The notes beneath the pieces are model-generated. The model did no database searches. It had not been told where the DNA came from and saw nothing but the letters and a program-made list of their open reading frames with translations. 64,000 nucleotides of DNA from Rhea pennata (taxonomy: Eukaryota; Chordata; Aves; Rheiformes; Rheidae), in assembly GCF_028389875.1 (NCBI RefSeq), contig NC_084670.1:37661333-37725332 (forward strand), given 5' to 3'. Shown here piece by piece: positions 11,270 to 21,090 of the stretch. Made by a program: the position numbers and the translations under genes. Numbering within the stretch: the first letter of the stretch is position 1; each line of letters opens with the position of its first letter.

Positions 11270-11612
11270 CAGGATGGCTCCATCTTGTGTGCGGCAGCAC
11301 GGGGCATGGCGGGGCCTTGGGGCAGCCTGGCGCCAGGTGCCTGGGCAGTGCGGGGCCCCGGGGCCCAGTCGCTGCCCCGCAGGGCTGGGCTCTGCCGCAG
11401 GGGCCCCGCAGGGCTCCTTGCTGCCCTGTGCCCTGGGGCCGTGCTGGGCGCGGGGGGCAGCCCTGGGGCCTGTGCTGGTGCCAGCCCTGGTGCTGGTGAT
11501 GGGGGCCCTGGGCATGACCGGGGCACTGGAGCCCACAGGCAGCATGCTGCTGCCCCCAGGGCAGGGCAGGGCAGGGCCGTGTCCTCTCACCCCTTCTGCC
11601 CCGGCCCCCTGA
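11270..11612 (-). repeat. GC-rich block, inverted copy of 29,640-29,880
   Basis: Very G+C rich. On the minus strand it matches the GC-rich promoter-like block at 29,640-29,880, including the CACAAGATGG motif (seen here as its complement near 11,277-11,291). Directly next to it is repeat X. In the right arm the corresponding two blocks are separated by about 1 kb, so this is a deleted third copy of that part of the locus. Confidence 0.65.
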
Positions 11613-11613
11613 C

Positions 11614-12478
11614 ATGCTTTTAGTGAGCTTGCAAACTGTTTTCCCCTGTGGGTCCCATTGCTGAGCTTCAAAACTGGTAATTGCTGTTGGTCACTCTCTT
11701 TGTAGAAGTAGGATATAGAACAGTATAGGACAGGATGTAGTCTTCCTCCCTGAAGCACCAAACCAGATTCTTTGTTTTTAAAAGTGCTCAGCAAGATTTT
11801 TTGTCCACAGTGCTTGAGAGGGAGATGAGATGCCATAAAAGAACAAACGTGCCCTTAATACACATCATCCAGAGAGCTTTATCTGGGACCCTGGTCCTTG
11901 CCAGTCTCCAAAGCCATGGGGGAGATTAGGTGACAAATCTGGGGAAGCGTTCCCCTTTTCCATGAATTTTGTCCAGTTTTCCTTCTGGCTGAGCCTGGGG
12001 AAAGCAGTTCTCATCTCTGGAGCTCTGTTGGTCCTTGGGCTTTTCAGCATCACCTCGGGGCAGTGCGTCTCCCCTGGGTACAGCCCCTGACACCTTGCGT
12101 CCCCCTCGTGCCCTGCCTCTCCTGGGGTACTGTACTGCCTTGGTGCCCTGCATCTCCCACCACACCTGCCTATCTTGGGAGACTGTGCAGCCCTGGCTCC
12201 CTGAATCCCCCACATTTTTGACCCTAGGATTCTGAGAACATGCTCACACACTGCAGTGCTGCTGTCCAAACTCTGGGGCAGAGCCTGTAAGACAGTGCTG
12301 CACCTCAGGACCTGCATTTTGGCTCATTCAGGTGTTTGTGAGGTGATCAACTTCCCACTCTGCAGCTGCTGGTGTTTGAGAATGTCCCTACAACCAGCCT
12401 TCCTGCTCTTCCTCATCTCTGCCCTGTCCCGGGACACTCTTGCAGAAGGGAGGCTCCATCCCCCTTGAATACTGTGAG
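11614..12478 (-). repeat. Repeat X, spacer copy 1
   Basis: Matches 27,844-28,650 in reverse, including the part that the left-arm copy (511-888) lacks. Its right end is cut by the CR1 fragment starting at 12,479. The beginning (GACATGCTTTTAGTGAGC) is shared with position 510. Confidence 0.7.
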
Positions 12479-12905
12479 AGATCACAGAATCACAGAATGG
12501 TTGACACTGGAAGGGACCTTTGGAGTTCCTCTAGTCCAACCTCCTGCTCAAGCACAGTCACCTAGAGCATTCTAGACAGGATTGTCTCCTCTCCAGGTGC
12601 CTTTTGAATATCTCCAGAGAAGCAGACTCCACAGCCTCTCTGGGCAACCTGTTCTAGTGCTCTGTCACTCTCACCATAAAGAAGTTCTTCCTTATATTCA
12701 GGAGGAACTTCCTGTGTTTCAGTTTTTGCCCATTGCCTCTTGTCCTGTCACTTGCCATCACAGAGAAGATTCCAGCTCCATCCTCTTAACACCTTCCCTT
12801 AACGTATTTATGCACACTGATAAGATCCCCTCTCAGTCTTCTCTTCTACAGGGTAAACAGGCCCAACTGTCACAGCTTATCCTCATAAGAGAGATGCTGT
12901 GATCC
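12479..12905 (-). mobile_element. CR1 LINE 3' end, 5'-truncated
   Basis: Opens with ATCACAGAATCACAGAATGG, the complement of the 8-base repeat tail (ATTCTGTG) that ends CR1 elements. It is followed by the standard CR1 3' untranslated region (GGAAGGGACCT, CTAGTCCAACCTCC, TCTCTGGGCAACCTG). The element lies on the minus strand and is about 430 bases long, the usual severely truncated form. It inserted into repeat X. Confidence 0.92.
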
Positions 12906-12957
12906 CCAGGCCTGCACCCTTAGCTTTCTGCCCTGTCTATTGTGTGTCTGCTCAATC

Positions 12958-13116
12958 AGAAGGAAAGTTGGGCAGAATTCACGGGAAAGGGGAAAACTTC
13001 CCCAGATTTGCTACTTGTTCTCCCTCATGGCTTTGGAGACTGGCATGGACCAGTGTGCCAGAAAAAATCCCTCTGGATGATGTATATTAAGGGAACGTTT
13101 ACTCTTTTTTGGCATC
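12958..13116 (+). repeat. Repeat X, spacer copy 2 (partial)
   Basis: About 160 bases matching 28,278-28,434 in the same orientation, opposite to spacer copy 1. It is cut off at 13,116 by the solo LTR insertion. Confidence 0.65.
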
Positions 13117-13318
13117 TGTATCTGTACTAGGTGACACTTGATGGGAATGGTCCATGTTGTAACTTTTTGTATCTGTACTACCTGATACTTGGTGAGAATG
13201 GTCTAGTGTTGTAACTTTTTAGTGCCTAGAACTATACCGCTGTGTTAAGCGGGATACAAACAAGTAACTAACAAGGTCTTGGAAATCTGTGAGAAAGAGC
13301 AGCGGTTGGTTACATATT

Positions 13319-13345
13319 GATTCTGTGGCTGGAAGCCACAGAATC
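13319..13345. repeat. Perfect 12-bp hairpin in LTR
   Basis: GATTCTGTGGCT, a 3-base loop (GGA), then AGCCACAGAATC. It is perfectly conserved in the other LTR copy (40,900-40,926), so it belongs to the family rather than being a chance palindrome. Confidence 0.9.
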
Positions 13346-13731
13346 ACCATGAGAAGCAGTCAACATGAAGGTCAGAAGCTGAAGAGTAGTGAAATAGCAA
13401 CCCCCAAAGTCAAATGTGGCCCCCAAAATAAATCTGCTTGCATGCGCAGTATCATAGTCCGGTTGTGCAACTTCGGCGGAGTTGGGCTAGACTCCCTGCA
13501 CTTGTTGGCCCCACGTGCCGGGACTCCCGCCTACCGCAAGTAATCATAAATGCCAGAGTTTTCTGAAGGAGGGAGAGGCTGCTACACAACAGAGGACCAC
13601 GTTGCCTCCTCGGGGACGCCCGAAAAGATTGTGCCTGCCAACTCTCTCTCATCATGCAGACAATCAGGGCAAGCGTTGGGGTGGTCCTTCTCAAGATTAC
13701 CATCGGGTCGGTCTGTTTGTAAGTATCTACT

Positions 13732-13737
13732 AATAAA
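13732..13737 (+). terminator. LTR polyadenylation signal AATAAA
   Basis: AATAAA in the 3' half of the LTR, upstream of the TG-rich tract (a GT-rich downstream element is the normal partner of a polyA signal). Conserved in the array copy at 40,506-40,511 (complement). Confidence 0.6.
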
Positions 13738-13756
13738 CTGCTTGCTACTGAATAGT

Positions 13757-13773
13757 GTTTGTGTGTGTTTGTG

Positions 13774-13851
<78 letters not shown>
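13757..13851. repeat. (TG)n microsatellite
   Basis: About 95 bases of TG repeats with interspersed TTTG units, located inside the LTR. The array copy of the LTR has only about 25 bases at the same place, so this tract expanded after insertion. Confidence 0.95.
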
Positions 13852-13853
<2 letters not shown>

Positions 13854-13909
13854 AGTTTGTGCTGGCTTGCCAAACCAGATGTTTGGCCCCCGGGAATCTA
13901 ACTAGAAGA

Positions 13910-14605
13910 GAAGTTCTTGAATTTAACACTTCTCAGATCTGTCCAGCAACAAGTATTTTTAGGCCAAGAGCATGCTAGTTGCCTCCCTCCCTTACTAGTG
14001 AAGGCTAAGGAGGAATACTACACGGATACGTTGTCAGTGCAGACACTTTTTTCTTCTAATGTAGCACAATCCTAGAAAGTCTTTGCTTATAATGCAGTAG
14101 TATCCCCCAATTAGACCTTACTTAACCATCTGGTTACTCCCCTCCAAGTTCAATCTAGTGAATTATAGCTGGGGGGAGAGAGACTTGAGGATTTGAGCTC
14201 TTCTTGCAGGCCTCTGCACACTGTCCTGAGCTGTGATAAATAATAATAAAAACGCTATCTAGGGGCTGATATCCAGCACGAAGTCTGGATAATGTTTAGG
14301 TAATGTGAAATTTAAAAGGAAAAGATCTTCCACAGTGGAGACCTCAGAGGTACTCTTTCAAGTGGCAGTGATATAGTGCTACAGCTTTTAAAACTGGCAA
14401 ACTTCAAAAGACAGAATATTTCTTCAGACCTTTAAAACCACTTCCCCCAGATGCACAGTGACTACAGCGAGCAGTGATGCTCAAGCATTTGCCTTGTGTG
14501 GCTGCACAAACCTGATTCGGTATTGGTGGTAACCTTGACTTGGGAAGATTCTGTGAGCCCCCCACAACTTTCCTTATCCTTACGAACAAGGCTCGTTCCC
14601 CCAGC
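13910..14605. other. No gene seen
   Basis: AT-richer sequence after the LTR. No coding exon, RNA gene or known repeat recognised. Confidence 0.5.
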
Positions 14606-14609
14606 CCCT

Positions 14610-16470
14610 CCTCACAGAGCAGCTGAGCCAGCCCCCGGCCTCTTTGGGGCCTGCCACTGAACTCACTCCGAGTGACAAACAGCGTTCCTCTACATGGGGT
14701 CCAACTGGATGCAGTATCTAAATGTGCTCTAACGATGCTGAGTAGAGGGGAAGGATCACCTTCGATCTCCTAGCTATGCAGTCTAGGACGCTGTGGCCTC
14801 CTTTGCTGCCAGGGCAGGCTGCTGGCTGATGTTTAGCTCACTGCTACAAAGACTCCTACATCCTTTTCTGCTGAGCTGCTGCCCAGACAGGCACTCCCAA
14901 CCCCTATCACTGCAGGGTGTTGCTCTATTCCAGGGGCAGGACCTGGCATTTGTCCTTGTTGAATTTCACAGACGTCCTGACAGCCCATTTCTCCTTCCTG
15001 CTGAGCTCCTTCTAAATGACAGCCCTCGAGGTTATGACTATTCCTCCCAGTTAGGTGTCTTCTACAAAGGTGATGGGATTCCCATTCTGCAGGTCACTGA
15101 GGAACCTTTCCAACAGGACAGCATATGGGGCATGCCCCTGCATACCCCACTTTTACCTGGCTTCCCAGTAAAGCATGACCCATCAGGAAAGCCCTCTGAG
15201 CTTGATCATCCAATCAGCTTTTTGCCCATCTGGATGTCTACTGGATATCCACTGTTCTCCCTTGCTCCATAAGTGCTGGTCTTCTATCGCAGAAGGCAAT
15301 CAGGTTGCTGAGGAATGTTTTACCTTCAGTAACTCCATGCTGACTGTTCCCAGACACCTTCTTCTCCCTCATGTGTTCAGAAATGTGATCTGAGAGGACT
15401 GGCTTCCTGACACACTAAGTCAGGCTGAAAGTGCCCGCAGCTCCCTGGTTTGTTTTCGGTGCCTTTTTAGAAGAGAAGCTCCAGATATTCCTCCTTTTGT
15501 TCACTGGGACTTCCCTGCACACACACACCAGTCTCCACACCTTTCAAAGATCATAGACCTTGCTGTCACAGCAGCCAGCTCTCTCAGTGTCCATGGATGA
15601 CAGCCATCCAATGTGATAGACATGTTACGGTTTGACTTGTTGCAAGTCATCCTTTATTCAAGACTTAGGCATTGTGGGTTGGTTTTCTCCTCAGGATTCC
15701 TGACTGTAGGCACAACAGCCTGGGAGATCTTGTTGGCAAAGACTGAAGATGGGAAGGACTTGAATTCCCCAGACCTATCTGCTTCTGCTTTTGCTAAAAT
15801 CCCTTGCCCTTTCAGCAGCGAGCCCGCATTTCCTTTTCTATTTTTCTACTGTTACTGAAGCAGTAGCAGCTCTTCTTCCTTTCCTTCACATCCCCTGCAA
15901 GTGTCTCTGCCACAGCAGAGCTTTGGCTTCCTAACATCATTCCTACTTTGCCGGATGATATCTCTAAATGTCTCCTTTGCAGCCTCTGCCTTCTTCCCCT
16001 TTCCCTATGCTGCCTTATTGCCTTGGAGCTCACGAAGGAGCTCCCTGATTAGCCAAGCTGGGGTCCAGAGAAGTCTCCTAACTTTACAAACTGTTCATAT
16101 GGAGCGTTCTTGTGCTTGACAAGTGCTTAATTACCTGTCGGCTTTCCTGAGCTTCTCTGCACTTCAGAGCTGCCTAACATGGTCCATCCTATGGAAGAGT
16201 TCCATACACCCAAGTTACCACTTCACAGATAGGGCATCTCCCCACGTCATCCTCCCTGGTGGTCTCTTCTGAGGAACTTGTACCCTGCCTTTGAAGGACT
16301 CCAGTCATGTGAGTGGTTCAACCACATCTCAGTTATTCTAACCATGTGGCACTCCCGTGACAGCTTATGCATCTGCTTTTGCTCCTGGCTGCACCTCAGG
16401 CTGCCTAGGTTTGCATATATTTGGGCTTCACCACCACCTCCACCAACAGCAGCACTAGCATGACCTTTAT
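14610..16470 (-). mobile_element. CR1 LINE fragment (endonuclease to RT), decayed
   Basis: Read on the minus strand it holds bird CR1 ORF2 DNA in family order. The endonuclease-side segment lies near 16,270-16,340 (CTCCAGTCATG...GAGTGGT on the plus strand), followed by a linker region rich in E/K/R codons near 15,800-16,050. Next comes the region equivalent to DGMHP (about 15,605), then the RT C-terminal region near 14,790-14,990. It ends in 3' sequence near 14,610-14,760 that carries the expected AGAGGGGAAGGATCACCTT motif. Many stops, frameshifts and small deletions make it inactive. The boundaries are approximate. Confidence 0.75.
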
Positions 16471-16979
16471 GTGCTTAGCAGGGTTTCTGTGACCTGCTCC
16501 TTCGGACCTGCATGCACAGAGATTGCCCTGGACAATGCCTGGTCCGGTGAGGTTTCTGTAAGGCAGAACTGAGCACTCAGAGGGAGGGAAGGGCTGTGAG
16601 CAGAGAGGGAAAAGATGAGAGGGAGAGAGAAAGAGCTCCCAGCAGGGACAGCTCCAGGCAACAGAGATGTTCTCTGTGTTTTGCTGCCAGGCTATGAGTT
16701 GCTCTCCAGTGCAGGATATGGAAAGGGCTTTTCTGCCTCCACTTTCCTGGGTAAGCTCTGCCTGAGACCCCCAAGTTCACCAAGCCTCTCAGCAGAGTTT
16801 GGGGGAATCTGAGCACCCGCCCCCTGCTCAACTCTGTCTGTAACCCACATGGGGGTCAGCAGATAGCCATCCTCTGAGGTTTGCCTGCAAGGAGACCTGC
16901 AGGAAGACAGAGGTGGCTGGGACCAGCCCTCAGCTGAGGGGAGCAGCCAGCACTGGAAAGGGGTGATGGGAGGGGCTGC
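16471..16979. other. No gene seen; purine-rich stretch
   Basis: Contains a GAGAGGGAAAAG/GAGAGAGAAAGAG purine-rich stretch near 16,570-16,635. Nothing else recognised. Confidence 0.5.
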
Positions 16980-17456
16980 TCTGGGATGATCGCCCTGGGG
17001 CAGCTTTCCCAGTGAATGCCTGTGCAGTGAGAACATCTGCAGGAGGTCTGGTGAAGAGTCAGTGATGGGCAGAATACATGAGAGCAGCCCCAGCACGTGC
17101 TCTCTACACACTGACCCAATTCCTGTAAAGATCAGACATGCATATTCCATTTTGTCAACAACGCCTAGCTGCTTGGCAGCCAGCAGCTACTCCAGGTCAG
17201 CACAGCTGAGATAAGGAAATAGTGGTAGGAGATTTAAGGGGCCTTTAGGATACGATAGGAGTCCTGCCTGGGCGCCCGACCTGTGCATGCACCGGCCTCC
17301 CATCAGAGACCCTCCTGGGCAGTTCCCAGAGCTTCCGGTGCAGTTTGGAGGGCAAGTCTTCTACTAAATCTATCCTGACTGACCCCTTATGCACCTTGAG
17401 TGTCTCTATATGCTGCTATCCAACCCTCCCTTTCCCACTCCGTGGTCACAGCATGC
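16980..17456 (+). repeat. LTR-like repeat block, copy B
   Basis: Diverged same-orientation relative of 10,640-11,130. It shares the GCATGCATATTC-like segment (about 17,128), the AGATAAGGAAATAG segment (about 17,208), the AAGGGGCCTTTAGGATA stretch and the closing TGAGTGTCTCT segment (about 17,397). Its ends are not resolvable by eye. Confidence 0.45.
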
Positions 17457-18570
17457 AACACAGGGACTAGCCAGGCTCTGTTCTCCTGTACCCTCCATGT
17501 CCTGGTGCCTTCCCCAGGAGACCTGCATTTTCTCTGCAAGTACGTGGCTCTGTGCTCCCACACTACCTGGTCACATGCAGTAGCTGCCTCCTGGCGTGTT
17601 TCCTTTCCCATGGCTCTTTCCAGCCCAGCCCAGCCTCTCCCTAGCTCTCCCCACCTCCCCTGCCCACTGCCCAGCCCACCCAGCAGTGCAGTCCAGGCTA
17701 GTGGTGGCCCTGCAGCAGTGCCTGCTGCAGAGGACTGCAGAGCTTTGGGCACTCACTCCATAGCCCCAGTCCCTCTAAAGCAGACAGCAGCTCCAAGGGG
17801 GTGGGGGCAGAGAGGAGTGTCAGCCTCCCCATCAGCCCCATGGCTGGGGGCCAGCAATAGCACAACAAAATGGAGGCCAGTCACTCCATGTCTGCACTGC
17901 TCTCATGACCAGGAGATCCTTTACCCTGGCTGCCTACAGCCCCGCTGGCCAGCAGTATGCCCATGCTGGCTTCACCAGCTGTTCCTACACCTCTGCCCTG
18001 TGCTTCCTACAGGGCCCCAGGCTGGCAGAGCTGCTCTGCAGAGCGAACAAGCTATGTGGCCATGGGGTGAGTCTGTACTGGCTGTGATGGACAGCACAGA
18101 TGCAGCTGGATCAGCATCATTGCACCTGACAACCCCCTCCCCAGGCTCGGTGGCTGTGGAAGATGCCTGGAGCAATCACAGGGCATTTCCAGTGGCTCAG
18201 ATGTGTCACAGCCCACTCCCTCTCCTGAGATTGCAGAGCCCTCATTTGCTGCATTCCTTGGTTTGGCCCTTTACCTTTGGTTGACTCTGCTTGGTTTTGG
18301 GAGTCTCCACTCACTGCTTGTCCGAGGAAATGGTGCCCCTGGAGGTGCGGACACCTCATGACCACTCACCTTCTCCAGGGACACTGGGCACCCACAAGAG
18401 AGAGCTGAAACTACTCCTCACTCCCTCACACATCACTCAATGAGGTGATGTTCCATGACTAATGGAAAACTCAGTCATGGCAACAGGGCCTTTTCAGGTG
18501 CAGTTCCCTGAGTGTATTCCTGGCTCCAGCTTGGGAAGAAGAGCCCAACATTCAGGCACTGTGCTGAGGA
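17457..18570. other. No gene recognised
   Basis: A long plus-strand open frame (17,400-18,284) is proline/serine rich and begins inside LTR-like block B. It has no recognisable domain, and I regard it as chance. It runs up to the 3' flank of OR gene 2. Confidence 0.45.
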
Positions 18571-18578
18571 GATCCCCT

Positions 18579-18584
18579 TTTATT
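18579..18584 (-). terminator. Possible polyadenylation signal of OR gene 2
   Basis: AATAAA on the minus strand about 210 bases after the stop of the right OR. It is a plausible 3' end but is otherwise unsupported; the left OR has no clear equivalent because it lost the shared 3' flank. Confidence 0.35.
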
Positions 18585-18794
18585 ACAGAGATGCTGCTTG
18601 GGAGGTCAGCTCCCACACAGTGATCAGCAGATTTATAGAATGTTTCTGGGTCCGACAGATGGGGTGTGCACCTCTAGAAACGAGGGAAGAAGTCAAACAT
18701 TTGTGTAGAAACATGACTATCATAGACAGAACTCCCAAAGGACAAGAGCTGCCAGAGGTAAACCGGGAACTACTTGTGAGGAGAGATGGGCAGC

Positions 18795-19730
18795 TTATTG
18801 CTGCTGAACTAGTACTAGCTGAACCATTTTCCTCAGTGCATCCTTGAGCTCCTTGTTCCTCATGCTGTAGATGAGGGGGTTCACTGTTGGAGGCACCACC
18901 GAGTACAGAACAGCCACCACCAGATCCAGAGCTGGGGAAGAGAGGGAGGGGAGCTTCAGGCAGGCAAACAGGCCAGTGCTGATGATCAGGGAGACCATAG
19001 AAAGGTGGGGGAGGCACATGGAAAAGGCTTTGTGCCGGCCCTGCTCAGAGGGGATCCTCAGCACAGCAGTGAAGATCTGCACGTAGGACAGCACAATGAA
19101 AATGAAACATCCAAAGAATAAACAAGCACTTACCACAGTAACCCCAACTTCCCTGAGGTAGGAATGTGAGCAGGAGAGCTTGAGGATGTGGGGAATCTCA
19201 CAGAAGAACTGGTCCACTGCGTTAACTTGGCGGAGGGGTATGGAGAATGTGTTGGCAGTGTGCAGGAGAGCATAGAGAAAACCACTGGCCCAGGCAGCTG
19301 CTGCCATTTTGACACAGGCTCTGCTGTCCATAAGGGTCCCATATTGCAGGGGTCTGCAGATGGCAACGTAGCAATCATAGGCCATGACCGTGAGGAGAGA
19401 GTGTTCAGCTGACAAGAAAAAGGCAAATAAAAATATTTGGGCAGCACATCCTGAGTAGGAAATGGCTCTGGTGTCCCACAGGGAATTGGCCATGGATTTG
19501 GGGACAGTATTGGAGACTGTGGCAAGGTTGAGAACAGAGAGGTTGAGGAGGAAGAAGTACATGGGGGTGCGGAGGCGGTGGTCACAGGCTACGGCTGTGA
19601 TGACAAGGCTGTTGCCCCAGAGGGCAGCCAGGTAGATGCCCAGGAAGAGCGAGAAGTGCAGGAGCTGCAGCTCTTGTGTGTCTGCAAATGCCAGGAGGAG
19701 GAACTCACTGAGGGAGCTTCTGTTGGACAT
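18795..19730 (-). CDS. Olfactory receptor, OR14-like (right copy)
   Basis: A complete 311-residue class II odorant receptor, convergent with and paralogous to the gene at 7,915-8,850. The ATG at 19,730 is chosen by the family start MSNRSS (a glycosylation sequon NRS at 3-5) and by the splice acceptor 23 bases upstream; the frame stays open to 19,817. Seven-helix landmarks are present: GN at 39-40, PMYFFLLNLS at 56-65, C95/C177, KAFSMCLPHL at 234-243 and PLIYSMRN at 285-292. Several hallmark residues are changed. The TM2 Asp (position 2.50) is N68, the DRY-equivalent reads DCY (R120C, a CpG-type change), and the second-loop Cys at 167 is R, leaving C187 unpaired. The tail (KMVQLVLVQQQ) looks family-typical. 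It may be expressed, but coupling is doubtful. Confidence 0.92.
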   Translation of the reverse strand: MSNRSSLSEFLLLAFADTQELQLLHFSLFLGIYLAALWGNSLVITAVACDHRLRTPMYFFLLNLSVLNLATVSNTVPKSMANSLWDTRAISYSGCAAQIFLFAFFLSAEHSLLTVMAYDCYVAICRPLQYGTLMDSRACVKMAAAAWASGFLYALLHTANTFSIPLRQVNAVDQFFCEIPHILKLSCSHSYLREVGVTVVSACLFFGCFIFIVLSYVQIFTAVLRIPSEQGRHKAFSMCLPHLSMVSLIISTGLFACLKLPSLSSPALDLVVAVLYSVVPPTVNPLIYSMRNKELKDALRKMVQLVLVQQQ

Positions 19731-19753
19731 TGGCTCTGCCTTGGTTCCGGGCA

Positions 19754-19772
19754 CTGTGCAAGGAGGAAAAGG
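19754..19772 (-). promoter_or_regulatory. Likely splice acceptor of OR gene 2 coding exon
   Basis: Complement of the pyrimidine tract ending CACAG, identical in layout to 7,873-7,891. It places an exon start 23 bases before the ATG. Confidence 0.55.
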
Positions 19773-20289
19773 CATTGGCAAGTTAGAACATGCTCCTCTG
19801 ACCAAAACCCATTCCACTCCTCAGAGTACCAATCATAGCTCCTCTCTCCTTTGCCTTTCCTCAATTGGGGTGTGAGAGTGCAAACAGAAGTAGCAGACTG
19901 CCCTCTGTATTTGGTGGGGATACTTGGGAATGGGCACCCTGACCTTAGGAAAAGGGATTTGGTCTGGTGACCCAGGGGAATATTCTCTTTTTATCATGGT
20001 GCAAGATGGATACAGCTCTCACGGCAGCTGACTCCAAAAGGGAAAATCCTTGTGAGGGATTCACCTCCCACAGCCTTGCCCTCTTCAACAGCGGGGTCTG
20101 TATCTGAATCAACCACACCAGCTTTGACTTTGCCAAGGGGGAGAAACAGTGCAGTGAAGACAGGGGTGACCCCATCCTTTCCAGATGTCTCTGTCCCAAT
20201 GAGATGGACCCTGTCCTCATTTCAGTTTACCATCTTCACTCTTCCTGCAGACACCGTATTGGCAGTGGGAAATGTCTAGCTCTGAGGTA
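19773..20289. other. Upstream flank of OR gene 2; no gene seen
   Basis: Collinear with 7,340-7,870 of the left arm, with small length differences. Probably intron or upstream exon sequence of the OR transcript. Confidence 0.45.
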
Positions 20290-21090
20290 CACATCCTGCA
20301 GCAGGTTACATCCACCTGCTTTGTGGAACATTTTAACACTGGTTTTCTCCAGAAATTGGGCTGCACTGGAGGGGCTTTTTAAAATATTTCTGAGGTTTTA
20401 GATGCCTCTATCATACCGTGGGAGTATTTTTTGATGAGGCAGAAATCTTTGGCAATTCAGTTGCCCTCAGCATGAGCACCTGCACGTCCCAAGAGGAAAA
20501 AGGGCTCACAGCGACTTTGTATGGAGTCAGGGGATCTGGTCTGTCAATGATTCTTGCTCCCAGCTGCCCTGTGTTCTCACCTCTCCCAGCTAAAGGACAA
20601 CCACACTCACATATTGCTCAAAGAAAGAAACGGCGTGGAGCTGAGAGTGGGGGAGTTCAGTTTCAAAGAGAACATTTCCAAATTCTTCTCTCTCAGCCCA
20701 GACATGCTGAGAGTATACTATGAAGAACTCTTCAGAACATTTCAGGACCTCTCTGACTCATATGACCTGCACAAGGACTCTCAGCTACCACAGGTGTGTT
20801 ACAGGAGAGCTGTGGTCTTCTGGAGGGCAGCTTGCAGTCTAGCAGGACAGCCCAGAGAGACAGTCGGGAGTGCTAAGGATGGGGCATCTCCTTAAGGGAG
20901 AGTAAGATCATTCCGCCACTGGATGAAACTATTGCCTAGAAGGTTGGAAGGAGAATCAGACATGTCACTGCTATGAAGCCAACAGGACACAGGACCCACA
21001 GGGTCAATACCATAACTGTAGCTGAACCCCCTCCTTAAAACCACAAAACACAAGAGCAAGAAACAGAGCAGCACGGAGAGGTGAGGAAAC
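20290..21090. other. Right-arm-specific segment (about 0.7 kb)
   Basis: Anchors on either side (21,188/7,104 and 20,206/7,356) show about 730 more bases on the right than on the left. The segment has no recognised repeat signature, and its open frames show no domain. It is either an insertion on the right or a deletion on the left. Confidence 0.6.

Larger units (their letters stand above)
13117..13909 (+). mobile_element. Solo LTR of an endogenous retrovirus-like family
   Basis: Homologous over its whole length to the 717-bp LTR inside the satellite (40,411-41,127). It starts TGTATCTGTAC and ends AACTAGAAGA; the sister copy ends AGAACA, giving the canonical TG...CA. It contains a perfect hairpin (13,319-13,345), an AATAAA polyadenylation signal (13,732-13,737) and a U5-side TG microsatellite. 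No primer-binding site or internal retroviral gene follows, so it is a solo LTR. It is non-coding. Confidence 0.8.

Noticed and set aside
13757..13929. Protein frames of Cys/Val or Thr/His repeats
   Set aside because: Translations of a TG microsatellite.
10640..17456. Complete endogenous retrovirus bounded by LTR-like blocks A and B
   Set aside because: The interior is CR1, repeat X, a GC-rich duplicate and an unrelated solo LTR; no gag, pol or env-like frame or primer-binding site was seen.
17400..18284. 294-codon plus frame as a gene
   Set aside because: Starts inside an LTR-like repeat, is proline/serine rich with no domain, and has no second copy or splice context supporting it.
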